From Allopusillimonas sp048270225 (GTDB lineage Bacteria > Pseudomonadota > Gammaproteobacteria > Burkholderiales > Burkholderiaceae_B): a stretch of DNA of 64,000 nt. A program made the position numbers and the translations under genes. Of the stretch, positions 24,796 to 34,265 are shown in pieces. A model generated the notes under the pieces. That model worked only from the letters and a program-made list of their open reading frames with translations, ran no database searches and had not been told where the DNA came from. Every line of letters starts with the position of its first letter. The first letter of the stretch is position 1. The stretch spans positions 1-64,000 of the forward strand of contig JBLWTG010000001.1 of NCBI GenBank assembly GCA_048270225.1. Reading direction: 5' to 3'.

Positions 24796-24809
24796 TTCAT
24801 ATATTGACA
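24796..24809. promoter_or_regulatory. IclR-type operator candidate, site 6
   Basis: TTCATATATTGACA matches TTCATATATTGGAA except at two bases. It also contains TTGACA, a consensus -35 hexamer, so the regulator may act at the promoter of the SDR gene or of the long operon that starts here. Confidence 0.55.
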
Positions 24810-24927
24810 TAAATGAAAGGCATACCTATACTTCATTTCAACGGGTTCTCATTCGTAGAAAAACACCAGATTTGGCAGTGGGCGAATAGCCCCCCAGGCA
24901 CGACATAACAATCAGGAGACAGTTGAC

Positions 24928-25701
24928 ATGACGCGTAGGTTCGACGGAAAGGTAGCTCTCGTCACGGGCTCAGCAAGAGGGATCGGCTATAGCACTGCCG
25001 CCTTGTTTGCAGAGGAGGGCACTCGTGTCGTGATTTGCGATATGTCGCCGGAGGCCGCTGCGCAGGCCGCCGAGACCATTTCACGCGAGTATGGCGTCGA
25101 AGCCTTGCCGCTGGCCTGTGATGTCAGCGACGAGCAGCAGGTCGAGGTCATGGTCGCAAACGCCATCGACGCCTTTGGCGGTATTGATATTCTCGTCAAC
25201 AATGCCGGCGTCACGCGGGACAACCTGCTGTTCAAAATGACCACCGCTGACTGGGACGTCGTTATGGGTGTGCATCTGCGCGGCACATTTCTCTGCACCC
25301 GCGCGGTGCAACGACACATGGTGGAAAAACGCTCCGGCAAGATCGTCAATCTTTCTTCCACTTCCGCGCTGGGCAACCGTGGTCAGGCAAACTATTCGAC
25401 TGCCAAGGCCGGGCTGCAGGCGTTCACCCGCACGGCAGCCGTCGAGCTGGGGCCATACAACATAAACGTCAATGCCGTGGCGCCGGGGTTTGTCGATACC
25501 GAAATGACGCGCCAGACCGCCGCTCGCCGCGGGTTTGAACCCGAAGAGTACAAAGCCCTGCGGGCCAAGAATATTCCGCTTGGCCGGGTGGGTGTACCCC
25601 GCGACATTGCCAATGTCATTGCTTTCCTTTGCAGCGAAGAAGCCTCTTTCGTTTCAGGCCAGATTGTCTACGTCAAGGGTGGTCCCGAGACCGTGCGCTG
25701 A
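24928..25701 (+). CDS. SDR-family oxidoreductase, 3-oxoacyl reductase (FabG)-like
   Basis: A 257-residue short-chain dehydrogenase with TGSARGIGYSTA (cofactor), NNAGVTRDNLLFKM, NLSSTSA and YSTAKAG (catalytic Ser, Tyr, Lys), and NAVAPGFVDTEM. NNAGVTRDNLL is characteristic of FabG/PhaB-type 3-hydroxyacyl dehydrogenases, so it could provide the beta-hydroxyacyl-CoA oxidation step missing from the rest of the island. A good ribosome site (CAGGAGACAG) precedes the ATG. It leads a long plus-strand gene series, with a hairpin right after its stop. Confidence 0.9.
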   Translation: MTRRFDGKVALVTGSARGIGYSTAALFAEEGTRVVICDMSPEAAAQAAETISREYGVEALPLACDVSDEQQVEVMVANAIDAFGGIDILVNNAGVTRDNLLFKMTTADWDVVMGVHLRGTFLCTRAVQRHMVEKRSGKIVNLSSTSALGNRGQANYSTAKAGLQAFTRTAAVELGPYNINVNAVAPGFVDTEMTRQTAARRGFEPEEYKALRAKNIPLGRVGVPRDIANVIAFLCSEEASFVSGQIVYVKGGPETVR

Positions 25702-25702
25702 T

Positions 25703-25720
25703 CGCGGACAGCTGTCTGCG
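25703..25720. repeat. 18-bp near-perfect palindrome after the SDR stop
   Basis: CGCGGACAGCTGTCTGCG is symmetric except for one G-T pair and begins 2 bases after the SDR stop codon. Without a T run it is not a standard terminator. It may be a processing site, partial terminator or protein-binding site between the SDR and the transporter genes. Confidence 0.4.
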
Positions 25721-25838
25721 ATTTGGTCAGCTTAGCTGGATGTCGTGATCCGTGATGAGTGATCACAAAGCTTGTTCCGTCCCGGCACAGGGGCGGGAAT
25801 CATTACGCCAATCAAATAGAACCGCTGGAGGTCACACC

Positions 25839-27392
25839 ATGTACCGAGCCTCATCAAAATTCGTCGTTAAGAGTGCCGCGATCGGCATCTTGTCTAGCCT
25901 GGCGCTCTATGCCGGCAGCGCATGCGCTATTGGTGGCAAGCCTGCTGTTGATCGCGATACTGTGATCTTTGGCACAGGCAAGGCGATTGCCAATCTGGAT
26001 GGCCAGGTCGCCGCGACTGGGGATTCGCAGCGTTATGGCTGGCAGATGTATGACACGCTGTACGCCTTTGACGTAAAGGGCAATCTGCGGCCTTCCGTTG
26101 CGACGGATGTGAAAATATCAGACGATGGCCTTGTCTATACGTTCACGCTGCGCAATGACGTGCATTTTCATAACGGTGCGCTGCTCACATCCAAGGACGT
26201 CAAGTACTCGGCAGAGCGCATTTTGGATCCCACCGTCAAGAGTACGCGCCGCCCCTATCTGGCTCCCCTGATAGACCAGGTTGACACGGATGGCGACACA
26301 ACAGTTGTGTTTCATCTGAAACACCCTGACGGAGCATTCTTGAACAAGATGGCGGGCTACCTGTTACTGGTACCCAAGGAATACACAGAATCGTTGGCCA
26401 CGCCTGAGGATTTTTCACGGGCGCCCGTGGGGTCCGGCCCGTTTCGTTTCGTCAAGCAGGAGATCGGTCGTTCTGTCGAGCTGGAGCGCTTTGATGGCTA
26501 CTGGGGCAAGAAGCCAGGGATCAAGCATCTTGTCTTCAAACTGATTCCCGAGGCATCGAGCCGCGTGAATGCCATCCTGACAGGTGAAGCCGACATCGTT
26601 GACTATGTTCCCGGCGCCGATGTAAAGCGGCTGAAGGAGCAGAAGGGGCTGATTACCACGTCGGTTCCGGTAGGGAGCCCGCTGGCTGTCAGGCTGTACT
26701 CTAATGTGCCGGATTCGCCGCTTGCCAAAAAAGACGTCCGTCTTGCCTTGAACTATGGACTTGATACAAACGCGATTATCAAGGGAGTGTTTCACGGCAT
26801 CGGCAAACAGCTCTCGTCTTATATCTCCTTCGTTTACCCATATGGGGTAGATCCTGCACTCAAGCCTTATGAGTATGACGTTGCCAAGGCCAAGAAGCTG
26901 CTGGCTAGCGCTGGCTATCCCAAGGGCTTCAAAACAGAGTTGTTGTGCCCAAGCGATCAGCCTAAGGAGCTGTGCGAAGCCATTTCGGCGTACTGGTCGC
27001 AGATTGGCGTTCAGGCTGCCGTCAAGGTGATGGACTATGCCGCCTGGAGTCGTTTGAATAATACCCATAAAGGTGGCCCGATGACGGTCATGCAGTTTTC
27101 GAACGCGATCTATGACCCTGTTCATCCCATCCTCGGTGCCGCGACCAAGGAAGGGTCGTGGTCCGACTATTACAACCCGGAAGTCGAGAAGTTGATCGCA
27201 GAGGGTGCAGGCGAAACGAACCGCGAGAAGCGTGACGAGATTTTCAAGAAGGTGGGGCGGATTCTTCATGACGATGGTCATGCCGTGCTGATCAGTGAAC
27301 TCTATTACACCTACTCTCAGGATGCGGGTCTGGACTGGACGCCTCAATACGGTAGTGGTTATTACAACTTACGCGATATCAGCTGGAAGTAA
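25839..27392 (+). CDS. ABC transporter substrate-binding protein, family 5, paralog 2
   Basis: A 517-residue periplasmic binding protein with a Sec signal peptide (SAAIGILSSLALYAGSACA). It is a full-length paralog of the product at 16823-18373, with shared blocks across the protein (see that entry). The start at 25839 has a strong CTGGAGGT ribosome site; the in-frame extension to 25752 is non-homologous. It precedes acyl-CoA ligase 1 and the dppBCDF-like genes, so it is the likely cognate receptor. The family binds peptides but also many other solutes such as nickel, opines and glycosides, and the catabolic setting suggests a carboxylate or conjugate. Confidence 0.92.
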   Translation: MYRASSKFVVKSAAIGILSSLALYAGSACAIGGKPAVDRDTVIFGTGKAIANLDGQVAATGDSQRYGWQMYDTLYAFDVKGNLRPSVATDVKISDDGLVYTFTLRNDVHFHNGALLTSKDVKYSAERILDPTVKSTRRPYLAPLIDQVDTDGDTTVVFHLKHPDGAFLNKMAGYLLLVPKEYTESLATPEDFSRAPVGSGPFRFVKQEIGRSVELERFDGYWGKKPGIKHLVFKLIPEASSRVNAILTGEADIVDYVPGADVKRLKEQKGLITTSVPVGSPLAVRLYSNVPDSPLAKKDVRLALNYGLDTNAIIKGVFHGIGKQLSSYISFVYPYGVDPALKPYEYDVAKAKKLLASAGYPKGFKTELLCPSDQPKELCEAISAYWSQIGVQAAVKVMDYAAWSRLNNTHKGGPMTVMQFSNAIYDPVHPILGAATKEGSWSDYYNPEVEKLIAEGAGETNREKRDEIFKKVGRILHDDGHAVLISELYYTYSQDAGLDWTPQYGSGYYNLRDISWK

Positions 27393-27398
27393 ATCGAG

Positions 27399-29123
27399 AT
27401 GTCAGCAATAAATGCCGAGATGAATAGATCAGTAAACGCTGATGGGCAATATGGCTCAGTGCAGTGGCTGGACAAGAGTTTTGCAGATGCGCTGGACTGG
27501 GGCGCAGCTCAGTATGGCGAGCGTGAAGCTGTTGTGTATTGCGAGCAACGTATTACGTTTGAGCAGTTTGCCCGCCGGGTGCGGGCCTTTGCGCGCGGCC
27601 TGATCGAGCTTGGTGTCGCCCCGGGCGAGAAGGTGGCGTTGTGGATGAGCGATTTGCCGGAGTGGTTGATTGCAAGGTGGGCGGTGCCGGCGATTGGCGC
27701 GATCCTCGTTCCTGTTAACACGCGTTTTCGAGCAACGGATGTGAAGTATGTGCTGGAGCAGTCTGACGCCGGCACTCTGATTATCCAGGAAGGCGGGCGC
27801 GGTACGAGCTATTTTGACATTCTTGGCCAGATCCATCCGGCGTACTGCGAAGAGTCTGCGGGGCAGTGGTATAGCGACACCATGCCCTTCTTGCGGCGTG
27901 TGATCGGCCTGGCGTGCAAGCCTGATCGGCTGCCGGCAAGCATGTCCTCATTTGAGGGCATCGAGGCCGCAGGCGCTGCGCTACTGGCGCAGTCTGGCGC
28001 AGGCGGGGACAAGGAGCTGGCATCACGTCTGAGCATGATCAAAGGGGATGATATTGCGCAGATTCTCTATACCTCGGGAACGACGTCTTTCCCCAAGGGC
28101 GCAATGGTCTGCCATGGCGCGCTGCTACAAAACAACGCGAACGCCGCGGGCTGTCTTGAGCTGAGTCCGAACGATAAATATCTGTCGTGTGTTCCGCTAT
28201 TTACTGCCACCGGCACCTTCTACACGCTGGCTAGCTGGCTGTCTGGGGCGGTCATGGTCATTGTTGACTATTTTGACCCCAAGCTGTTTTGTGAAATGGT
28301 GCAGTCCGAGCGCATTACCGTCTCGTTCTTTGTGGACACCATTGTTCAGGATCTCAAGGCGTTTGGCCGCACGAGTGAGTATGACCTGAGCAGCTTGCGA
28401 ACCGGTACTGGCGCGCCGCTGCCGAAACCATCGTTCTGTTGGGTGACTACTGAGCTCGGTGTGCCTGAGCTGGTTAGCGCCTATGGTATGTCGGAAACCT
28501 CAAATGCCGTGGTGCGTACGCTCTGCAGCGATCCACTGGACAAACGCTCTGGCACCAATGGCCGTCCGGTGCCAGGCGTTGAAATTCGCATCGCTGACGC
28601 AGTGACCAATAAAACGATGGATGCAGGTGTCATCGGAGAGATCTGCATTCGCGGCTATGTGCTGATGAAAGGCTATTACAAGATGCCTGACGAAGACCGC
28701 AAGGTCTTTGATGAACAGGGTTGGCTGCATAGCGGCGATCTTGGCGAGCTGGATGAGGACGGCTATCTGATCTATCGCGGCCGGGTCAAGGAAATGATCA
28801 AGCCGGGCGGCTTTAATGTTGCTACACAGGAAATCGAGCAGTTCCTTAAGTCCTATCCCGGCGTGAAGCAGGTGGCTGTTGTCGGAGTGCCGGATACGCG
28901 CCTGGGTGAGGTGGGCTACGCCTACATCGAACAGGCAGAAGGTGTGGCGTTATCGGAAACGGCGCTGAAGGCGTACTGCAAGGAGCATATCGCCAGCTAC
29001 AAGGTGCCGCGCTTTATTGAGTTTATCGATGAATGGCCGCTGACGGGCAGCCAGAAGATACGCAAGCTTGAGCTGAAGGAGCGTGCACACAAGACACTGA
29101 AGGCAAATCGAGGTGAAACATGA
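27399..29123 (+). CDS. AMP-dependent acyl-CoA ligase, paralog 1
   Basis: A 574-residue ANL-superfamily adenylating enzyme. It has the P-loop-like YTSGTTSFPKGA, AYGMSETSN (A5-type), HSGDLGELDEDGYLIYRGR (hinge) and the catalytic lysine region near the end (TGSQKIRKLEL). Ligases of this type activate fatty, aromatic or steroid-derived carboxylates to CoA esters. It sits 6 bp after the binding protein and overlaps the permease start by 4 bp, so transport and activation are encoded as one unit. It is paralogous to the product at 37559-39295. Confidence 0.92.
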   Translation: MSAINAEMNRSVNADGQYGSVQWLDKSFADALDWGAAQYGEREAVVYCEQRITFEQFARRVRAFARGLIELGVAPGEKVALWMSDLPEWLIARWAVPAIGAILVPVNTRFRATDVKYVLEQSDAGTLIIQEGGRGTSYFDILGQIHPAYCEESAGQWYSDTMPFLRRVIGLACKPDRLPASMSSFEGIEAAGAALLAQSGAGGDKELASRLSMIKGDDIAQILYTSGTTSFPKGAMVCHGALLQNNANAAGCLELSPNDKYLSCVPLFTATGTFYTLASWLSGAVMVIVDYFDPKLFCEMVQSERITVSFFVDTIVQDLKAFGRTSEYDLSSLRTGTGAPLPKPSFCWVTTELGVPELVSAYGMSETSNAVVRTLCSDPLDKRSGTNGRPVPGVEIRIADAVTNKTMDAGVIGEICIRGYVLMKGYYKMPDEDRKVFDEQGWLHSGDLGELDEDGYLIYRGRVKEMIKPGGFNVATQEIEQFLKSYPGVKQVAVVGVPDTRLGEVGYAYIEQAEGVALSETALKAYCKEHIASYKVPRFIEFIDEWPLTGSQKIRKLELKERAHKTLKANRGET

Positions 29124-30037
29124 TTCGCTATATATTGAAACGTATAGGGCAGTCTTCGATCACGGTATTGCTGGTTACGCTGATTATTTTTATTGTAGTC
29201 CGGCAAATTGGTGATCCCACGCACTTGATGTTGCCACCGGAAGCTACCGACGCAGACCGGGCATTGCTGCGTGTGCAGATGGGACTGGATAGGCCGCTGT
29301 TTGTTCAATATCTCTCCTATCTTCATCATCTGGTCTTCGGCGACTTAGGTATCTCCTACCGGTTTTCCAGGCCGGCGCTGGAGGTTGTTCTGGACGCTTT
29401 CGGACCGACGCTGATTCTGACTACGGCCTCGCTGAGCCTGGCCGTGCTGGTCGGCATTCCTTTGGGTGTGATGTCGGCTGTCAAGCGCGATGGTCTTGCG
29501 GATCAAATCGCCAAGGTCTTCGCCGTGCTGGGGCAGGCGGCGCCTCCATTTCTGTTCAGCCTGCTGTTTATTCGGCTGTTTTCGATTCAGCTCGGCTGGC
29601 TGCCCACAGGCGGGTATGGACATATCGATAATCTTCTGTTGCCCATGGCGGCGCTGGGTTGGTACTCATCCGCCGGCATCATGCGCTTGACCCGCTCGTC
29701 CATGACGGAGGTCATGGGGTCGGAGTACATCAAGCTGGCGCGCATCAAGGGTGTACCCCATAACGTCATTATTTATCGTCATGCGCTCAAGAATGCGCTG
29801 CTGCCCGTGCTGACGTTTATTGCCCTGCAGTTCGGCATTCTTATGGGCGGGGCTGTCTCGGTCGAGTTTGTGTTCGCATGGCCCGGTGTCGGCAGGCTAA
29901 TGATCGATTCCATTTCCAATCTCGACTACACCGTGGTGCAGGCGGCTGTGACGATTGGTGCGTTGCTGTTTACGACCATCAATCTAGTGGCCGACATTCT
30001 CTATGCCGCTATTGACCCAAGGATCCGTTATGCGTGA
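29120..30037 (+). CDS. ABC transporter permease, DppB type
   Basis: A 305-residue inner-membrane permease of the peptide/nickel family. The N-terminus MIRYILKRIGQSSITVLLVT is the classic first transmembrane segment, followed by an extracytoplasmic loop. The EAA-type loop near ASEYIKLARIKGV-like (GSEYIKLARIKGVPHNVIIYRHALKNA) couples to the ATPases. Its ATGA start overlaps the ligase stop and its end overlaps the next permease start. Confidence 0.94.
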   Translation: MIRYILKRIGQSSITVLLVTLIIFIVVRQIGDPTHLMLPPEATDADRALLRVQMGLDRPLFVQYLSYLHHLVFGDLGISYRFSRPALEVVLDAFGPTLILTTASLSLAVLVGIPLGVMSAVKRDGLADQIAKVFAVLGQAAPPFLFSLLFIRLFSIQLGWLPTGGYGHIDNLLLPMAALGWYSSAGIMRLTRSSMTEVMGSEYIKLARIKGVPHNVIIYRHALKNALLPVLTFIALQFGILMGGAVSVEFVFAWPGVGRLMIDSISNLDYTVVQAAVTIGALLFTTINLVADILYAAIDPRIRYA

Positions 30038-30953
30038 TGTGAACGCAAGTGTAAAGAACGTATCGCCTCCTATCCTGGTTCGTCGTACTCCCGCCGAATC
30101 CAGGGTGGTCATCGAGCCACCGCGTTCGCGCGCCCGGTATTTCAGGAATGCACAGATCATCATCGCGATCGTGTTTTCGGTGGTGCTGGTGCTGGCGGCG
30201 TTGCTTCCCATGTTTATGGCGCCGCAGGACCCCAATATGATCTCACTGGGCAATTCTCTGAAGCCGCCATCGCCGGAACACTGGTTCGGCACGGATCAGT
30301 TGGGCAGGGACATGTTTGCGCGGGTGGTCTGGGGATCGCGCGTGTCATTGATGATCGCATTCTGTGCGGTGGCAATAGCTGGCCTGGCAGGTGGGCTGTT
30401 TGGCATTGCAGCCGGGTTTCTCGGCGGTATGTTCGACAGCATTGCGATGAGGCTGGTGGATATTCAATTGGCTTTGCCGGCAGTCATTCTTGCCCTGGTC
30501 CTAGTGGGCGCAGTGGGTTTCTCCATGTTCAATCTGATTGTGATCCTGAGCCTGGCGCACTGGGCGCGTTTCGCGCGGGTCACCCGAAGCGAGGCGCTAT
30601 CGCTTAAAGAACGTGATTTCGTTCTGTTGGCCCGGCTTGCCGGCGCCTCCAAGCTGCGCATGATCCTCAAACACATTAGCCCAAACGTGGTGAGCACCTT
30701 TATTGTGCTGGTCACCCTGGACGTCGGTATTGTCATCATCCTGGAGGCGTCATTGAGCTTTCTGGGGCTTGGTGTACAGCCGCCGACCGCTTCCTGGGGA
30801 TCCATGATCGCCGATGGGCGTGGCTATCTGGAAACTGCCTGGTGGATCTGTGCCTTTCCGGGGGTGACGCTGATGGTCGCTGTGCTCTCCTGCAATTTAC
30901 TGGGAGATGCTTTGCGTGATCGGCTCAATCCCACAATGTCCAGAACATGGTGA
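30030..30953 (+). CDS. ABC transporter permease, DppC type
   Basis: A 307-residue second permease subunit. After a ~40-residue polar N-terminus comes the first hydrophobic helix (IIIAIVFSVVLVLAALLP), then the DppC landmark HWFGTDQLGRDMFARVVWGSR, and the coupling loop LSLKERDFVLLARLAGASKLRMI. The start at 30030 overlaps the previous stop by 8 bp and is preferred over 30003 inside dppB. Confidence 0.93.
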   Translation: MRDVNASVKNVSPPILVRRTPAESRVVIEPPRSRARYFRNAQIIIAIVFSVVLVLAALLPMFMAPQDPNMISLGNSLKPPSPEHWFGTDQLGRDMFARVVWGSRVSLMIAFCAVAIAGLAGGLFGIAAGFLGGMFDSIAMRLVDIQLALPAVILALVLVGAVGFSMFNLIVILSLAHWARFARVTRSEALSLKERDFVLLARLAGASKLRMILKHISPNVVSTFIVLVTLDVGIVIILEASLSFLGLGVQPPTASWGSMIADGRGYLETAWWICAFPGVTLMVAVLSCNLLGDALRDRLNPTMSRTW

Positions 30954-31975
30954 GCGCGATGAGTACATTGCTGGAAGTAAAGAACATCACGACCATGATG
31001 CGTACTCATGGCCGGGGGCAAAACGGATCCGACATCATTACCGTGGTCGATAACGTTAGCCTGAAGGTAGACAAAGGACGCTCTCTTGCATTGGTGGGTG
31101 AATCGGGATCGGGCAAAAGCCTCACCTGTGCGTCGCTGCTTGGACTGTTGCCGCCCAACGGCAAGTTGGTGGCAGGACAGGTGCTGTTTAAAGGCAGGGA
31201 TCTGGCTGCGATGCCCAAGCACGAGCTGGAGAGAGTGCGTGGATCGGAAATCGGCATGATTCTGCAGGATGCCATGACATCGCTCAATCCGCTGATGACG
31301 ATAGGCGATCAGATCGCGGAAGTGTTCAAGTATCACCAGGGCGTACGGGGCAAGGCAGAGCTGCGCCGTAAATCCATCGAAGTGCTGGAGAAGGTCAAGA
31401 TACCGGCTGCGGAATCCAGGCTGGACTCCTACCCATTCCAGTTCAGCGGCGGCATGCGACAGCGCGTATCGATTGCCATCAATGTGGCGCTGAGCCCCGA
31501 TCTGCTGATTTGCGACGAGCCGACCACTGCGCTGGATGTCACCGTACAGCTGCAGATCCTTAAGTTGCTGCGTGAACTGCAGCGGCAACAAGAAATGTCC
31601 ATCATCTTTGTTACGCATGATCTGCATCTGGCGGCGCAGTTCTGTGACGACGTGGCCATTATGTATGGTGGTCGGATCGTGGAAACGGGGCCGGTGAAGC
31701 AGGTGTTTGAAAGCCCTGTTCATCCCTATACCGAAGGTCTGCTGGCTGCGGTGCCTTCGCTCGCCGCGTACTCGCGTACGCTGGCTTCCATTCCTGGGCA
31801 TCAGCCATCGCTTGGAAATTTGCCGGCGGGATGCCGCTATGCACCGCGCTGCGCGAGCGCGGTGCCGCAGTGCCACGAACAATACCCAGACTGGTTCGAG
31901 TGGTCCGATAGCGGCCGAAAAGTCGCCTGCTGGTTGACGGAGGAGCGCCTCAATGAAGCCCCTCAGCCCACTTAG
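30947..31975 (+). CDS. ABC transporter ATP-binding protein, DppD type
   Basis: A 342-residue ATPase with Walker A GESGSGKSLT, Q-loop MILQDAMTSLNP, signature FSGGMRQRV, Walker B LLICDEPTTALD and the His switch IIFVTHDLHLA. The Oligo_HPY C-terminal extension (HPYTEGLLAAVP, then CRYAPRCASA with its cysteines) is typical of peptide/nickel importers. The start may instead be 30959 (four codons later). It overlaps the permease end by 7 bp. Confidence 0.94.
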   Translation: MVSAMSTLLEVKNITTMMRTHGRGQNGSDIITVVDNVSLKVDKGRSLALVGESGSGKSLTCASLLGLLPPNGKLVAGQVLFKGRDLAAMPKHELERVRGSEIGMILQDAMTSLNPLMTIGDQIAEVFKYHQGVRGKAELRRKSIEVLEKVKIPAAESRLDSYPFQFSGGMRQRVSIAINVALSPDLLICDEPTTALDVTVQLQILKLLRELQRQQEMSIIFVTHDLHLAAQFCDDVAIMYGGRIVETGPVKQVFESPVHPYTEGLLAAVPSLAAYSRTLASIPGHQPSLGNLPAGCRYAPRCASAVPQCHEQYPDWFEWSDSGRKVACWLTEERLNEAPQPT

Positions 31976-32011
31976 CAGCCTTTGCGGCGCCTTATCAAAA
32001 AGGAAGAGCAT

Positions 32012-33091
32012 ATGAGTATCGGTAACATGTCGCCCCATATCAAGGTCAGCCATCTGCGCAAGACATATCAGGTGCGCAGCGGGATGTTTGGCCGGCCTAT
32101 GCCTTTACAGGCCGTCGATGATGTCAGCTTCGATGTCGAGGCCGGCACGACATTTGGCCTGGTGGGCGAGTCTGGTTCCGGCAAGACAACCATCGCCAAG
32201 ATGCTGATGCTGGCTATCGAACCGACGGAAGGCTTGATAGAGATAGGAGGCCGGAACCTGATTGGCCTGAACCGGGAAGAGCGCATGGAAGCATATTTCG
32301 AGCTTCAGCCTGTACTGCAGGATCCGTATAGCTCGCTGAACCCGCGCATGCGCGTTGACGAGATCATTGGTGAGCCCATGCTCATACACAAAACGCTAAG
32401 CAACAGTCAGCGTACTGCCCGCATCCATGAATTGCTGGAGCTGGTGGGGCTGCCGGCAGAAGGCGCCAAAAGGTATCCGCATGAGTTTTCGGGTGGGCAG
32501 CGTCAACGTATTTCCATCGCCCGCGCGTTGGGCCTGAACCCGAAGTGCCTGATTCTGGATGAGCCGGTTTCTGCGCTGGATGTCTCGATACAGGCGCAGA
32601 TCCTCAATTTGCTGAAAGATCTTCAGCAGCGCATGGGACTCACCTATCTCCTGATTTCTCATGATCTGGCTGTCGTGGCGAACATGAGCAAGCGTATTGG
32701 TGTTTTGTATCTGGGACAGTTGATGGAGTTGAGCGAGACCAAGGATATTGTCCAGCAACCTTTGCATCCCTATACACAGGCTTTGATCTCCGCGGTGGAT
32801 GATCGAAGCGGACAGGAGAGCGGTGCGAGCGCCATATCCGGCGAGATTCCCTCGCCAATGAATCCGCCTAGCGGGTGTGTGTTCCACCCGCGCTGCCCCA
32901 GGGCTGCCGCGGTCTGCAAGACCGATAAACCTCAGCTCGCTCAATGGGCGCCCGGGCGTTGGTCTGCTTGTCATTTTTCTGGTCAATTTCTATCGGACAC
33001 GGAAATCAAGCGTATTACGCCCAAAGGCGTTGTTTCCATAAGGCAAACGCCCGTATCGACTACTACCACGGAGATAAAAAATGAACTTTGA
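32012..33091 (+). CDS. ABC transporter ATP-binding protein, DppF type
   Basis: A 359-residue partner ATPase. It has Walker A GESGSGKTTI, Q-loop VLQDPYSSLNPRM, signature FSGGQRQRI, Walker B CLILDEPVSALD, and YLLISHDLAVVANM. The C-terminal HPYTQALISAV and CVFHPRCPRA form the Oligo_HPY segment. The start at 32012 has AGGAAGA upstream; the open extension to 31982 lacks similarity. The 3' end overlaps the next gene by 11 bp, so the importer and the beta-oxidation genes are one transcript. Confidence 0.94.
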   Translation: MSIGNMSPHIKVSHLRKTYQVRSGMFGRPMPLQAVDDVSFDVEAGTTFGLVGESGSGKTTIAKMLMLAIEPTEGLIEIGGRNLIGLNREERMEAYFELQPVLQDPYSSLNPRMRVDEIIGEPMLIHKTLSNSQRTARIHELLELVGLPAEGAKRYPHEFSGGQRQRISIARALGLNPKCLILDEPVSALDVSIQAQILNLLKDLQQRMGLTYLLISHDLAVVANMSKRIGVLYLGQLMELSETKDIVQQPLHPYTQALISAVDDRSGQESGASAISGEIPSPMNPPSGCVFHPRCPRAAAVCKTDKPQLAQWAPGRWSACHFSGQFLSDTEIKRITPKGVVSIRQTPVSTTTTEIKNEL

Positions 33092-34247
33092 TACCCATTC
33101 CACACTGCAGGGTGCACTGATTGATGAGGTAAAGGACCTTGCGGTCACGCAATTTCGCGCGCGTGAACAGCAATACCACGACGAGGTGGCCATGCCAATG
33201 GAAAATCTGCAGCAGCTATGGGATCGTGGCCTGTTGACGGCGACGGTCAGCCGCGAGCATGGTGGTCTGGGCAGCAATGTCATGTCTGACGAGCCTGCAA
33301 CGTTTCTTCAGTCCATCCGTGCCGTGGCGCATGGTTCACCCGGCACGGCGCATTGCCTGCAGGTACAGAACCACGTGGCGTGGGCCATCGATGAAATCGG
33401 TACGGATGAGCAGCGTACGCTTTTCGTTGAGCCCATGTTCAAGTCCATGAAGCTGGGGACATTTGTGGGAAGCGAAGCAGGTCGCAAGCACATGTATGTG
33501 CTCAAGACTACAGCCAAGAAGGTCGATGGAGGCTATATCGTGAACGGCAACAAGAACTACGCCACCAATGGCTACGAGCACGGCTTGGCTATTGTGTTCG
33601 CGACGGTAGAAGGCGAGACCGACTACATGAAGAGCCATCTCATGGTCATTATTGAGCCAGGCATGGAAGGGGTGTCGGTCAATAACAGTTGGTACCGGCC
33701 CACGGGGATGCGTTCATGCCCAAGCCCAGAGATCTATCTGAATAATGTGTTCGTACCACAAAGCCACGTGCTGGGTGAGCCGGGAGCCTATCCCAAGGGC
33801 CGCTGGCAGGGTCGATTCCATTTGGGGTTTGCCGCCAACTATCTGGGCACCATCGAAGGCGCTTACGACTGGGTATTGCAGAGCGTGAAGGAGCGTGGTC
33901 GCGGCAAAGATCCGTTCGTACAGCTGCGTTTCGGTGAAATGGAGACTCAGCTTTATGGTGCGCGGGTGGCATTCGAGCACGCAATCAGTGCATGGCGTCA
34001 AGGCGATGTACCTGCAGCAGAACTGGCCTCGATGAAAGCCAAATCCATCTGCGCTCATACCGCGCTCAACTTGTCTTCCACACTGGTGCAGCTGGCTGGT
34101 TCGACCGCACTGTTTGACGAGTTCCCGCTTGGCCGCCTGCTGCGTGATCTGCAGACGCACTTTCTGCACGTCGGTCATGACCGTACTTCGCAAATCATTG
34201 GTAGCGCAGAGTTGGGTGAAGTGTACGACTCGACTTTGCAACGTTAA
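33081..34247 (+). CDS. Acyl-CoA dehydrogenase-fold flavoprotein, type 2 / DszC-like (A)
   Basis: 388 residues with an acyl-CoA dehydrogenase fold: an N-terminal helical domain (LWDRGLLTATVSREHGGLGS), a beta domain (GSEAGRKHM..NGNKNYATNG) and a C-terminal helical bundle. The classical YEGT/YGGT catalytic-loop motif is absent. Instead the C-terminus reads LLRDLQTHFLHVGHDRTSQIIG, as in the Acyl-CoA_dh_2 group with DszC/SfnB-like flavin-dependent monooxygenases. It is clearly similar to the product at 40912-42078. It could be a true dehydrogenase subunit or a reduced-flavin-dependent oxygenase served by the flavin reductase at the end of the operon. Confidence 0.8.
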   Translation: MNFDTHSTLQGALIDEVKDLAVTQFRAREQQYHDEVAMPMENLQQLWDRGLLTATVSREHGGLGSNVMSDEPATFLQSIRAVAHGSPGTAHCLQVQNHVAWAIDEIGTDEQRTLFVEPMFKSMKLGTFVGSEAGRKHMYVLKTTAKKVDGGYIVNGNKNYATNGYEHGLAIVFATVEGETDYMKSHLMVIIEPGMEGVSVNNSWYRPTGMRSCPSPEIYLNNVFVPQSHVLGEPGAYPKGRWQGRFHLGFAANYLGTIEGAYDWVLQSVKERGRGKDPFVQLRFGEMETQLYGARVAFEHAISAWRQGDVPAAELASMKAKSICAHTALNLSSTLVQLAGSTALFDEFPLGRLLRDLQTHFLHVGHDRTSQIIGSAELGEVYDSTLQR

Positions 34248-34265
34248 GAAAAGGTAGTACTTGTA

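Larger units (their letters stand above)
24605..24927. other. AT-rich intergenic region with repeated operator motifs
   Basis: About 320 bp, much richer in A+T than the coding DNA around it. It contains site 5 and a half-site immediately after the flavoprotein stop, and site 6 about 120 bp before the SDR gene. No gene, terminator hairpin with U tract or RNA was recognised. Confidence 0.6.
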
